A DNA stretch of 64,000 bases from Phoma sp. XZ068. Taxonomy: Eukaryota > Ascomycota > Dothideomycetes > Pleosporales > Didymellaceae. The notes beneath the pieces are model-generated. The model was not told the DNA's origin. It made no database searches and saw only the letters and a program-made list of their open reading frames with translations. The stretch spans positions 496,001-560,000 of the forward strand of contig RBKR01000003.1 in assembly GCA_004835665.1 (NCBI GenBank), given 5' to 3'. The translations under genes and the position numbers were made by a program. Positions 30,337-40,717 of the stretch are shown one piece after another; position 1 is the stretch's first letter; the number at the start of each line of letters is the position of its first letter.

Positions 30337-31209
30337 TCACAACCAGTCTTGACCTCTGCTCTGTCTTGCTGCCGCAGAACTGGCATACGCCCCCCTTTTC
30401 GCAGTCTTCGCTCCCATCCTGCAAAGACCAATCAGGTGGTGCACACCGGCCACGACACCATCGATGACTTGCACATCATCGCCAACAGCCTCCTCGACAG
30501 CGGATTTCAGGTCCGCCATTCCTGCACACCCAAGCAGGATAACATCTGCACCGTCTCCGACCAGCTCTTTACCCACTTGACCCATGATACGCAGCACTTC
30601 GTCTCGGGGTCTTTCTTTCAAACCTAGAACTCCCAAATCGCAGCTCCGCACGCCAACACAAAAGTTGGCGAAGCCAGAGCTTCGTACCGTGTCCTCTAGT
30701 GTATATCTAGAGCGAGGACCGCTGCAGATGATACCAAATCGACTTCCTAGCGTCCGTGCAGCAAAGAGCGAAGCCTCCATGATCCCAATCACAGGCTGAG
30801 TCAACTCTTCCCTTAGCATCCTGATAAGCGCATGATCGCTGTAGCATGCAATCAGGAACGCATCGAATTGATTGGCATGTTGCAATATTCCCTGAACTGC
30901 AACGGCAGCTGACATGACGTCGTCAAATTTACCTTCCACCGCTGAGGGTGCTGGCTCCAACGCTGTGCAGCCTACCAACACCACGTTCGATGACAGTGTG
31001 GGTAAGACCATGTCGACGCATGAGCGTGTCATGGCATCAGTCGAGTTAGGATTGCAAAGCAGGATTCTAATTTGTTTTGGAGCTGCTTGTGCGCCTCGTG
31101 AGGCGGCTGTTTTAACGATGGAGTTAGACCGGGGGAGTCGTTGTTCAACCGGGGTGGATGGTTGCTGTGCTTTGGTTGGCATGTCGAATGGGATCCCGTG
31201 TGGGGGCAT
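30337..31209 (-). CDS. Asp/Glu/hydantoin racemase family protein (Dcg1-like)
   Basis: A 290-aa single-exon protein. After ~45 variable residues it shows the family fold starting IRILLCNPNSTDAMTRSC. The two catalytic cysteines of the cofactor-independent racemase superfamily are at Cys122 (LIACYSDHA) and Cys228 (LLGCAGM). Closest remembered relative is yeast Dcg1, linked to nitrogen-catabolite-regulated allantoin genes, and hydantoin racemases. Expected to be cytosolic and to racemise or isomerise an amino-acid or hydantoin-like substrate; the actual substrate is unknown. Two possible starts exist (Met1 and Met10); both lie in the non-conserved extension. It converges on the ricin-B-like gene with only 4 bp between stop codons. 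Confidence 0.88.
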   Translation of the reverse strand: MPPHGIPFDMPTKAQQPSTPVEQRLPRSNSIVKTAASRGAQAAPKQIRILLCNPNSTDAMTRSCVDMVLPTLSSNVVLVGCTALEPAPSAVEGKFDDVMSAAVAVQGILQHANQFDAFLIACYSDHALIRMLREELTQPVIGIMEASLFAARTLGSRFGIICSGPRSRYTLEDTVRSSGFANFCVGVRSCDLGVLGLKERPRDEVLRIMGQVGKELVGDGADVILLGCAGMADLKSAVEEAVGDDVQVIDGVVAGVHHLIGLCRMGAKTAKRGAYASSAAARQSRGQDWL

Positions 31210-32070
31210 TTTTCAATTGACTTTAATAGTTGGCTTGCATTCGGCGAGTAAACGTACGGATCATGAAAGTGTGCTGTTGAAGCTTTCTCGGAAGACCTGA
31301 TACCTGTTCCCCGCAGTGTTTTTTGTGGGGAAGCTTGAGATCATGGTACCGTGCCACAATCTTGCACCTGCGTCATCCCTCCCAAGAAACACTTGAGAGT
31401 TCCTGTGCCACACAACAACTTATGTAATCCCATTTCGATGCACATGTTAAGAAGTCGCTCATAAATTTTCTATAGGTCTGCATGACTTCTTCATGCAAAC
31501 CCGTCCGATACTCGAATACACACCAAGGAGGTTTCCATGATATAGTGCACAGCCAAATCATGATCAAACAAAACACCCTAATGGTAGCGCAAGCGTGCGC
31601 CACAACCATGATTGCCCTTCATGAAACGTGCGATCCATGTTGGCGCTGGTAGATGAAGTGTGGCGAAAGCGAGACCGGGACGCGAAACCGAGAGCGAAAA
31701 TCGTGAACCGCTTCACACCAATCTACTGGATACCAACAGCTACCGTACTCGCCTAGGTGGGAACTTCCTATATACGATCTACGGCTAGGTACCTGGCATA
31801 GATCTACTCAAAACCGGATCCTTGCGGCTCTTGACGCGCAACGGCTCAGCCTTTCCTAGGTGTAATCGTCCACCGTGTTTGTCGTCACGTCCTGAAATGA
31901 GGACGGTTGCGAGATTAGGCCGGTTCTAGCAAGAGGGTGACCGACATTCATTTTTAATATGGACCAAAATCCAAGGAGTCCTGGGTGTATAAAGGAGAGA
32001 CGGTACCTGGTTGCTGTGTAGTCTATCATCAGGCTGGTTTTCTTTTCTCTAGCTCATTACTTGTTGCATC
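31210..32070. other. Intergenic/promoter region
   Basis: An 0.86-kb divergent region between the racemase (-) and FAD-oxidase (+) genes. No supported ORF. The right end has a good core promoter (see the TATA box). Confidence 0.5.
31988..31993 (+). promoter_or_regulatory. TATA box of FAD-oxidase gene
   Basis: TATAAA about 78 bp upstream of the ATG at 32071, in the context GGGTGTATAAAGGAG and followed by a pyrimidine-rich leader; position fits a regulated fungal promoter. Confidence 0.55.
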
Positions 32071-33731
32071 ATGACTTCAACCAAAGTTCTACTTCCTTGT
32101 TTACTTGCGGTTTCAGCTTCGGCTTCTCAATGTTTGACTTCTTACAATGTTTCCGATCCAACCACGGCATGCGAGATACTGAAGCAGACGTACCCAAACA
32201 TCACCTATCTTCCAGATGATGCAGGATACACTGACGAGAATCAAGGTGAGCTATAATTCCATTCAAAACACAAGAGATGAAACTAATGAACGCGCAGTAT
32301 CCTGGGATTCTGCCGCTTGGCTTGGTCCGGCATGTGTCTTCGCCCCCACATGTGCAACCTCGCTCTCGTTTGCCGTCAAAACGCTCGTCAAAACCTCGAC
32401 CCATTTCTCTATGCGCGGCGGAGGTCATATGCCCATCCCGGACGCTGCAAACATTAATAGCACCGGAGTCCTGATCTCAAGCACCAACTTGAATACGCTG
32501 AAGCTGTCCGAGGACAATGAAACTATGTCTATTGGGCCTGGACCACGCTGGGGAGATGTGCTCAACTACCTTGAGTTCACGAACAAAACTGTGATTGGAG
32601 GCCGTTTGGCGCCTGTTGGAGTTCCCGGTCTGCTTCTTGGTGGTGGAATCAGTTGGTACAGTGTCAAGCATGGTCTGGCATCCTCTGGAGGGAAGATCAA
32701 AGCTTATGAGGTATGTGCTGAGTATTTTAACGTCTAGTAGCAGAACTAATGTATTTTAGGCTGTCCTTGCTGATGGCGCCGTTGCGACCATAACTGCGAA
32801 TAGCAGTTACTCTGACCTCTACTGGGCTCTCGGTGGAGGCGGCAACTCTTTCGCCCTGATCACCCGGTTCGACCTCCAGACCTTCCCGTCCATCACACCT
32901 CTCCTCGCAGACGCTCATTACGGCTCCACCAACGAAACCCGCGACGCGTACCTCGCCACCGTTCTCAACATGGCCCTTCACAACGACGAAGACCTCGCTG
33001 CAACAACCATCCCCGTCGCACGCTGGGGTCCCAACTCCACCGCACCTTCCTACGAGAGCACTCTCTTCTACAACGGCACCTCTGTGCCAACATCCGGCCC
33101 GCTTGCTGAGTTCATCCACGGCAACACCACCGGTCTCAAAGCATTGAACGGCACATCAACACTTCGTCCCATCTCCCTCGCACAATACAGCCGAGCGATG
33201 CGCTCAGCCTTCAAGGAAGGCGGACAATCCTACGGCCTGCGCCAGAAATTCCGCGTCGTGTCCATCAAAGCAACAGCCGAGACTCTCAAGATCGTACACG
33301 ACACTTATTTCGACTCACTCGCTGCATCCGGTCTGGCGAACAAAGTCCCAGAGTTCTTCTCCGGCCTCGCGTTCAACGTTCTGAACCGCAATATGGCCGA
33401 GAAGAGCGCTGGTTTGCCGCAGAATGTGCCGGTTGAGCCAGCCTTTTGGATCGAGGAGAGTGTCACGTGGGGAAGTAGCGGAGAGTTTGATCAAGACGTG
33501 GAAGACTGGATTAAGAATGTGAACATCGAGATCGAGACTAAGCTGGAGGCGATCAACGGACTCAACAGGTATATTTACCTGAATGATGCGGATAAAGGAC
33601 AGAAGGTGTTTGAGGGTTATGGCAGCGAAAGTGTGGAGAATTTGAAGGAGATCCGCGAGAAGTATGACCCTGATAGGGTGTTTACCGACCTCATGCCCGG
33701 CGGCTGGAAGGTCGATCATGCTGGCGTGTGA
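32071..33731 (+). CDS. Secreted FAD-linked oxidase (PCMH / berberine-bridge-enzyme-like)
   Basis: Exons 32071-32245, 32298-32710 and 32760-33731 (introns 52 and 49 bp); 519 aa. It has a signal peptide (MTSTKVLLPCLLAVSASAS) and several N-glycosylation sites, so is probably secreted. The FAD-binding type-4 domain begins near WDSAAWLGPACVFAP. RGGGH is the conserved site where the flavin is attached to His in this family. The second attachment Cys of bicovalent members (normally in a CxxVGVGG context) is replaced: the sequence reads LAPVGVPGLLLGGG. A C-terminal substrate domain ends with the BBE-like helix YDPDRVFTDLMPGGWK. Oxidises sugars, alcohols or secondary-metabolite intermediates with O2; substrate unknown. 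Confidence 0.9.
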
Positions 33732-33886
33732 GTTGGGTATTAATTGTTCGATAGACGAAGTATTGGATCATTTCAATCCGAAAAGCTAGATCATGTAATA
33801 TATGGGGTATCAGTATATGTTGTGGCAAACCTATCCATCTCCATTTACAACTGCCATCTTCACTCACTATCTCCAACCTCTCACAT

Positions 33887-34834
33887 CTAGGCCAACATGA
33901 CTGCAAAACTGGCAAGCAATGCAGCAGCAGCTATCCGGGCTGTTGACCCCGTCTTGATACTCGCTGCGGACCTCTGCACAGGCTTTCGACTCCCCTCCAC
34001 GATCTCCTTTGGCGCCACACACATGACCTGGGTCTCAGCAACACCACCCAAAAATTCTGCAGCAACTACAATTGGAATAGTCTGCCTTGCATACATGTCG
34101 TACCATTTGAACTCGGATGCGTTCCCCTTCCCATCCACACTGACCCAGTCATTCGACCTTCCGGTCATGGCGAAAGTGTGTTGGATCTCTGTTGATTTGG
34201 ATCCTGGAGGATGTGATCTACTGCATGCGCTGTCGGAGAAATCTACGGGGGCGCCTGTAATAATTGTCAGTCTATTCTTTGTTTGATATTGCAATGGGGG
34301 GATATATGTACTATTATAGCGTATGCCTTTTTCCAGAATGCCCGTGCCACACGCTTGGCGAACCCTTTCATTGTACTCTGATTCTGGGGTTGGCAAACTG
34401 CACTGATCTCGGCTCCATGTAATCTCCCGTAGTACGTCTTTACACGCATCGTCTATCACGCCGTCACAGCCGTTTCGTTGTGATGATGAAGAAGTCTTGT
34501 TGAGACCGGCAAACATGAATGTACATGCCTGTGCATCGTTGATGTCAGGCACAGTCATATAGGTGTCCCAACGGCGTTTTGCTCCACTTTGATTTCGGAT
34601 TTCGTTATATGTGAGTGTGAAAGTCCAGTCATTCCGTGCAGGGTCCATCATAAGTGCGTTCCAGTGTAAGTTGAGGCTGCCAGTGGCATTCACCGGCGCA
34701 TTAGGGTCGAAATCGAGGGCACATTGGTTCGAGCCAGAATTTGTCGTATTTGAGTTGCTTTGCGCGAAAGATGGCGCCAGTATTAGTGACAAAGCTGCAA
34801 CTCGGGTGACTGATGGCAAGCGTAAAAGGTCCAT
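33887..34834 (-). CDS. Secreted, probably GPI-anchored protein of unknown function
   Basis: An open frame of 315 aa with signal peptide (MDLLRLPSVTRVAALSLILA), about ten N-glycosylation sequons, at least eight cysteines in the mature part and a hydrophobic C-terminus (ARIAAAALLASFAVMLA) after a small-residue stretch, which together suggest a GPI-anchored wall or membrane protein. A possible 57-bp intron at 34255-34311 (GTACAT donor, CTGAC branch, ACAG acceptor) is in frame and stop-free; splicing would give 296 aa and remove 19 residues before APVDFSDSAC. No known domain recognised. It converges with the FAD-oxidase gene (155-bp gap). Confidence 0.8.
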   Translation of the reverse strand: MDLLRLPSVTRVAALSLILAPSFAQSNSNTTNSGSNQCALDFDPNAPVNATGSLNLHWNALMMDPARNDWTFTLTYNEIRNQSGAKRRWDTYMTVPDINDAQACTFMFAGLNKTSSSSQRNGCDGVIDDACKDVLREITWSRDQCSLPTPESEYNERVRQACGTGILEKGIRYNSTYIPPLQYQTKNRLTIITGAPVDFSDSACSRSHPPGSKSTEIQHTFAMTGRSNDWVSVDGKGNASEFKWYDMYARQTIPIVVAAEFLGGVAETQVMCVAPKEIVEGSRKPVQRSAASIKTGSTARIAAAALLASFAVMLA

Positions 34835-35353
34835 GTTAGTGCGTGCCGGGTGGACGGCTGAGGCTTTGAACTTAAGGGTACGATGCTGGCTTTAGCTGTT
34901 ATTGTAAGGTTACGCTGGCTCAAGGAGTTCGTACTTGGCGGCCAGCACATGACGGCTGCCAATAATAATGGTCTTAGCGCCGCGATCTTCTACGGCCCGC
35001 AAAACGATGATCTGCTCCAAAAGACGACCTAGGGCATGGGGTGGTGGGGTCTAAAGTTCTTGTAAGATTTATAGAGGCGCGGATTGCCATGTTTACTCAA
35101 ATCAGAGAAGCGAGCACCGTAGTGGTTGGTAGCCGCGACTTGACCGTTATCATGATGGAAGGTGTGAGCATTTGACAAGACCAAGCCGGTAGCGCTACCG
35201 ACTTGGCGCGTTAATTGGCAAACATGGACCAAGTGATTGGCCGAACACGTGTTTTGTTTGATGGTTGGCGGTCTTGTGAAAAACTGTGCGAATATTTGAT
35301 AGTGTGTGGAATCACTTCATATTGTCCAGCAGCTAACGCTCTCGAGCAACGAC
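34835..35353. other. Intergenic gap
   Basis: This is the promoter of the GPI-type protein gene and the 3' flank of the beta-galactosidase gene (both minus strand). Only short unsupported ORFs are present. Confidence 0.5.
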
Positions 35354-38300
35354 CTACGCGTACTGAGCTCGATCCTTCCAGCTGGGCTGCAGCTGCTCCC
35401 CATCAATGCCGGCGAAGTCAAATCCGCTCTCATAGCTGGCGTACGATATCAATCGCAGCGCGCTGAGCTTCGCGCCTGCATCCGTCTGCGCCCATAGGGA
35501 AACACTTAACGTATTTGAGCCCTGCAAGTTCAAAATTCCTGGTGGGATCGGGAATCGAGTCTGGGGACCGATATGCGGGAAGTACTTGCCGTACTGATAG
35601 CTGTCGAGTCTGTTAGCTTGTGTGTGAACTTCGAAAGCATGCTGATATTACCCGTTGACATATAGTTGCACCCTGGCAATCGTACCAGCTGCGGCGGCAA
35701 ATTCCACTCCAATGGGAACGTCAAGGTCCTTGTCGATGTCGAGATCAAACTTTGTGGTGAACCACTTGATGCCCGCTCCCTGCACACCGTTCTCAATCGG
35801 GCTTGAACTCTCCCAACTCTCGGTGTCGAAACCAGGCAGGTGCCAGCCAAGGCGCTCTCCGTACAGTCCACCCTCGTTCAAAGGGCCACGAACGGGGTCG
35901 ATGTTCTTCTCGCCACCAGCGTTACCTTGGATCTTCCACAGGTCGAAGTTCAGCTTTGTATTGTTGGCACTCAAAAGTTGCGCACCCAAGATTCCTCTCG
36001 GATTCTGTGCACCAGAAGGCCCAAAGGATGTCTGATCGTGACCAGTATAGTCCGTCACGACTGTCAGAACGTTGCCTTTGTCCTTCAAGGTAACGTTCTT
36101 GAAGGGAATGACTGCACTAGTAACCCATAGCGTGCCATTGCCAGGATTATAACCAATCAATTTTCCGTTTAGCCAAGCGTTCCAGCCTGCCGCAGCACCA
36201 CCTTGCACTGTGATGTCCAAAGCTGTAGCGCTCTTGCCAGAGAAGTAGCCACGGTAAACTTTAGCGCCGGTGTAAAACTTGTAGTCACTGCTGTACAGCA
36301 CCGGTAGTGTTAAGGGCTTGACTTTGTTCAGTGTCGTATTCTTGTCCGCTACGGCCCAGTTACTGTCATCGTAAGACGGCGAGATTTCGGGTGCAGAATC
36401 GGCAGCCTTGAAGTTGGTCAACGCAGGGAGCTCAATCTTGCGGTCTTGGGCGCCCGTTATCTCAGCAGTGAGACTACCATATGGTGTCTTGGTGGTTGTC
36501 AAGTCCTTGCCGTTCCACGAGATCTTCGCAACGTCCTTGCCAGCATAGACCTCTATTGTGGTGGCTTTGGCATTGTCTCCGATGATCGACACCGTATCGC
36601 CGGAAACACTTGCTGTTCGGACGAGGTAGGGGCCTACTACGAAAATATGATGATCCGGGGTTACGTTTGGATCCGCTGTAGTGGGAGGCGCAAAGAATGT
36701 CCACGCAGTAGGCACGTCTAAGAGGTAAACTAGTACGCCATTAGAGAGCTGCACGGCAGTGGCTCCCTTAGCTTGCTTGTATTTGAAGCTCACATAGCTT
36801 GAGCTGTTGCTAGGGGCGGCTATGAAGCCGGATTCGGCGCCGTATGAGTTGAAGGTGATGCTCTTTTGCGACTTGAAAGCGAACTCTCCTGTCTGGCCTT
36901 CTTTCAGGTAGAAAACAACGACGGGCTGTTCAAAGGTTCCATAGGTTAGAACTTCGCCGGAAGAGTACAGGAGAGTCTCGCTTCCAATCGGATAATCAGT
37001 CACGACCCATCGGGCTTGCCTGCCATTCAGCTGGAGGCTCGGAATGGTCACTGGTCCGACCGATGTGCTGACAGTTATCGAGAAGTCGGTCACGGTCCTG
37101 GACCTGGTGTTATTCTGCTCGGTAAGGTAGAACCTGCCATCGTTATCCTTGCTCTTGAGGACCCAAGTGAACACATCTGCGGTGCTGACAGCATTTCCAG
37201 TCCCATTGCTCTCCATGACGGTGTTGTGGAGGCCCTTACTAACACGGGTGAACAGTGAGATAAGCTTGTACTGCTTGTATTTGTCGCGAATTTCGCGAGT
37301 CTCACGAATTGAGGCATCATAATCGTAAGAAGTATACACCTGATCATGTCAGCCAAGAAGTGACCTAATACGTGGAGCGGACTTACAACGGGCGCTGCCA
37401 GATGACCCCAGTTAGTTCCGCCGTAGGTCATGTACAGATTCAGGAGCGTAGCGCGCTGAGCAATGACGTCTTTGTAGAAAACGTCGGGATACTCTGGGCT
37501 CAGATCTGACTGGCATTCGTCGAAGAAGTGTTCGCCCCACGCTTGAAACCAGCCGCCACGGAACTCAGGCAGATATTGTGGCTGAGTAGGTGAGACTTCC
37601 TGGAACCACTGATAGTATGTGCGGATAGTGTTCCCGCCCGTATTAGGGTTAGTACAGCTCAAACCACCTGCATAGCTGTCCAGACCATAGATGTCGACAG
37701 CACCGCCGACGTTATTGTAGTCGGTAGACCAACTCTTGCCTCGGAAGCCCTTTTCGTTGTGTGTTGTTGGCACAATTAGACCTGCATCTTTGAAGGCCTT
37801 CTTGAGCTGCTCCATGTAGATGACGAGCGTATTGTTGGGGTCATACTTTGTCTGTGTCAATTCGTTCTCAACTTGAGTCAATATGACTGGGCCGCCGTTG
37901 GTGATCTGGTTCTTTGCGATGATGGGGCCAACTTCCGCAATCCACTCCGACCAGGCCTTTCGGTACGTTTCATCGGACGTTCTGTAATTGCCACCACTCC
38001 CATCGCTCGTCCATAAAGCCAGGCCACCGCCCGATGTTTCAGCGTTGGAGTATGGGCCAGGCCTTGCAATAACGTATAGTCCTGCTTCTTTGGCGGCATC
38101 GAAGAGACGCTGCAGGTCTTTTCCGGGTGTGGTAAAGTCGTATGTTCCCTTTGACGCAGAATGATAGCTCCAGAAGAAGTAAATTGAGACAGTATTCATG
38201 CCGCTGGCTCTGAATTTCTGGAAAATATCTAGCCATAATTCTGGAACGGGCAGACGGGCGTAGTGGAACTCCCCGCTCATGATAATGACACGCTCCCCAT

Positions 38301-38412
38301 TGACTTGCAAGGAGCCATTGTCCCATTCCACGACTGTCTGGAGGCCATTGTCCGTGGCGAATACCCCCAGAATTATGGCTAAGAAGCCGAAGATGAGCTG
38401 CGAAAACCTCAT
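35354..38412 (-). CDS. lacA: Secreted beta-galactosidase, GH35 (LacA-type)
   Basis: Exons 38412-37387, 37339-35652 and 35600-35354 (introns 47 and 51 bp); 986 aa, matching fungal LacA (~1000 aa). Signal peptide MRFSQLIFGFLAIILGVFA. The TIM-barrel domain has the acid/base Glu184 in TQVENEL and the nucleophile Glu283 in YLPEFRGGW. Further beta domains follow, including GH35 jelly rolls with the late motif AWLNGKLIGYNPG. Exon 3 encodes the conserved end (VNGYQYGKYFPHIGPQTRFP ..). It hydrolyses terminal beta-galactose from pectin, galactan or arabinogalactan in plant cell walls. A TTG-initiated extension upstream of Met1 is ignored. High confidence in family and exon structure. Confidence 0.95.
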
Positions 38413-38946
38413 GATGGATATCAAATGCTAGGCATAGTCCCTGGGCGTGTGCGTCCCGGTCGCGATTGCCTCTTATACATCGCTGGTGCTCCGAAGCCAG
38501 CGGTACAGTGCAAGGATCGCCATTACACTATACGGTCACCTCATTGACCGTCTTGCTGGCTCATTAATTTACCGCCTATAGTAACTCGTGTGGACGGCAG
38601 CCCCGGATAATCTGCAAGGTACGGGAAATGATGCGGGGCAACTGAGGGCGAACATCGCTCCGGACGCCGAGCATACGTGCGCGATATGTGAGTCCTGTCT
38701 TGCATCGGAAGGCTTGCCTTTATCAATTAGTCTGATGTTATTCGCGAAGAAACATGGTGTTTAGAGGCAATCAAGTTACGCCAAAAAGCATCGTGCTTTT
38801 CCTGTTTTGATGTCTTGGAACGCGGCTGAGGGCTTGGCCAGCGCGGTTTCCCCTCTGCCAGCCTCCCACATCAACTGTTGTACCACCTCAAAAGTACGAC
38901 TCTAACGCGCCATTAACACCGATTTGGCAATTCGAGATCAGGAAGA
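38413..38946. promoter_or_regulatory. Divergent promoter region
   Basis: A 534-bp gap between beta-galactosidase (-) and Ca2+/H+ exchanger (+) genes. No ORF supported; individual binding sites were not resolved. Confidence 0.4.
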
Positions 38947-40434
38947 ATGCCTTCCAATCACCATAATTCCGAATCGACACCTCTCCTCCATCACATCGTG
39001 CCCCAGCACGTCCATCCAGACGGAGAGAGCGGTCGCACTGGTTTCCAAGCTTCACACTTCGCCCGTGTCGCCTGGAGATCCGGCAGTAATGCAGCAAAAT
39101 GGACCAACTTGCTTTGGCCTATTGTGCCTGTAGCCTTCATCATGCACTTTGCCTTCCCCGGAAGCCCTCTTACTATCTTTGCGCTCAGCTACATTGCCAT
39201 GATTCCAGTTGCAAATCTGCTTGGTTTTGCTGGCCAGGAATATGCGCGAAAAATGCCGAAGGTATCAGGTATCCTCATTGAAACTGCGTTTGGTTCAATT
39301 GTCGAAATCATCCTCTTCGTCATCCTGATCTCGAAGCACACCGCATCCGAAGGTTCCTCTGAACATGGCAATCTAATTCCTGTCATCCAAGCAGCGATCC
39401 TGGGTTCAATACTGACCAACCTTCTTCTATGTCTTGGACTTTGCTTCTTCGTTGGCGGTCTGCGACAGGCGAGGCAAAAGTTTCACCCTTCTATCAGCGA
39501 AGTTGGTAGCGGTCTGCTTTTGGTGGCTGGATTTGGTCTACTCATTCCCAGCGCATACTACTCAGCCTTGAAGGGATCAGCTGTTCATAAAGCCACCAAG
39601 CATCACGAGTTCACCGAGAAGATTTTGCAACACAATGTCCTCAAGATCAGTCAGGTCACATCGATCTTGCTGATGATCGCCTTTGCCATGTAAGCTATGT
39701 TAATCTGCGTGACATGACCAGCGCTAATTGCAACAAGCTTTATCTTCTACAATGCACGCTCGCAGCATTCCATATTTGATGAGGTGCTTGAATCAGATGA
39801 ACACGCCGACCTTGATCACCATGAAGACGTCGCAAAGCCAAAGTTCACATTCACGGAGTGCATCGTTGCCATTGTGGTATCTCTCGCAATTGTAACCATG
39901 CTTGCAGTTTTCCTTGTTGTCCGCATTGAAGACGTTGTCGAAGCCGGCATACCCGATCAGTTCCTTGGTTTGGTCATGCTGCCTTTGGTAGAGAAAGCCG
40001 CTGAGCATCTTACTGCTGTCGATGAAGCCTGGGACGGCCAGATCGTAAGCGAGGACAACTACAGATGTGAAAACCCGCTAACATCTTGTAGAACTTTGCT
40101 CTTTTCCACTGCATTGGCCCTTCGATCCAGACTGCGCTCTTCAACGCTCCTCTGGTTGTCGTCGTCGGATGGGCTCTGGGCAAAGACATGGATCTCAACT
40201 TTGAGATCTTCATGGTTGTACTGCTCGTGCTGTCTATCGTCGTAGTTGGCAACTTTTTGCGCGATGGCGAGTCAAACTACCTCGAAGGATCGCTCCTCGT
40301 AGTAAGTAAAGCTAAATTTGAAAGAAAAATTACAAGCTGACTTGATTCAGATTGTATATATCATTATCGCCGTCGCATCGTGGTACTATCCCAACCCAGA
40401 TGTTGCTACGTCCAATGGAGGACTTGACGGATAA
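38947..40434 (+). CDS. VCX1: Vacuolar Ca2+/H+ exchanger (CAX family)
   Basis: Exons 38947-39689, 39738-40044, 40092-40301 and 40351-40434 (introns 48, 47 and 49 bp); 447 aa. About eleven membrane helices in two halves. The two alpha-repeats are present: ETAFGSIVEIILF (c-1) and MLPLVEKAAEHLTAVDEAWD (c-2), joined by an acidic His/Asp-rich cytosolic loop (ESDEHADLDHHEDVAKPK) at about residues 270-285. The C-terminal helix was recovered by the last 84-nt exon (IVYIIIAVASWYYPNPD). It uses the vacuolar proton gradient to sequester Ca2+, controlling calcineurin signalling. All splice sites are canonical GT-AG, and conserved residues join across each boundary. Confidence 0.95.
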
Positions 40435-40717
40435 GCTGTATGCATCGCTGTCGTCGACCCAGAGCTGAGGAAGTGTGACTAGAAATCTCAGCAACTGGCG
40501 GGCCTATACACCTTGCCACTTTGAATTCCATCACAAATGGCGCAAGATTAGCTTTTTGCGAGCTTTGGGTGGACGGTACACATCCTAGGCAACATATTAC
40601 TTGTTTACGATTTGACATTATTCGTTGTTACATACCATCAAGAATGCCTTATCTCAGGCTTCATTACATACAAAACACATATCCATCGCAGTACCATGCT
40701 ACGCTAAACTATGCATC

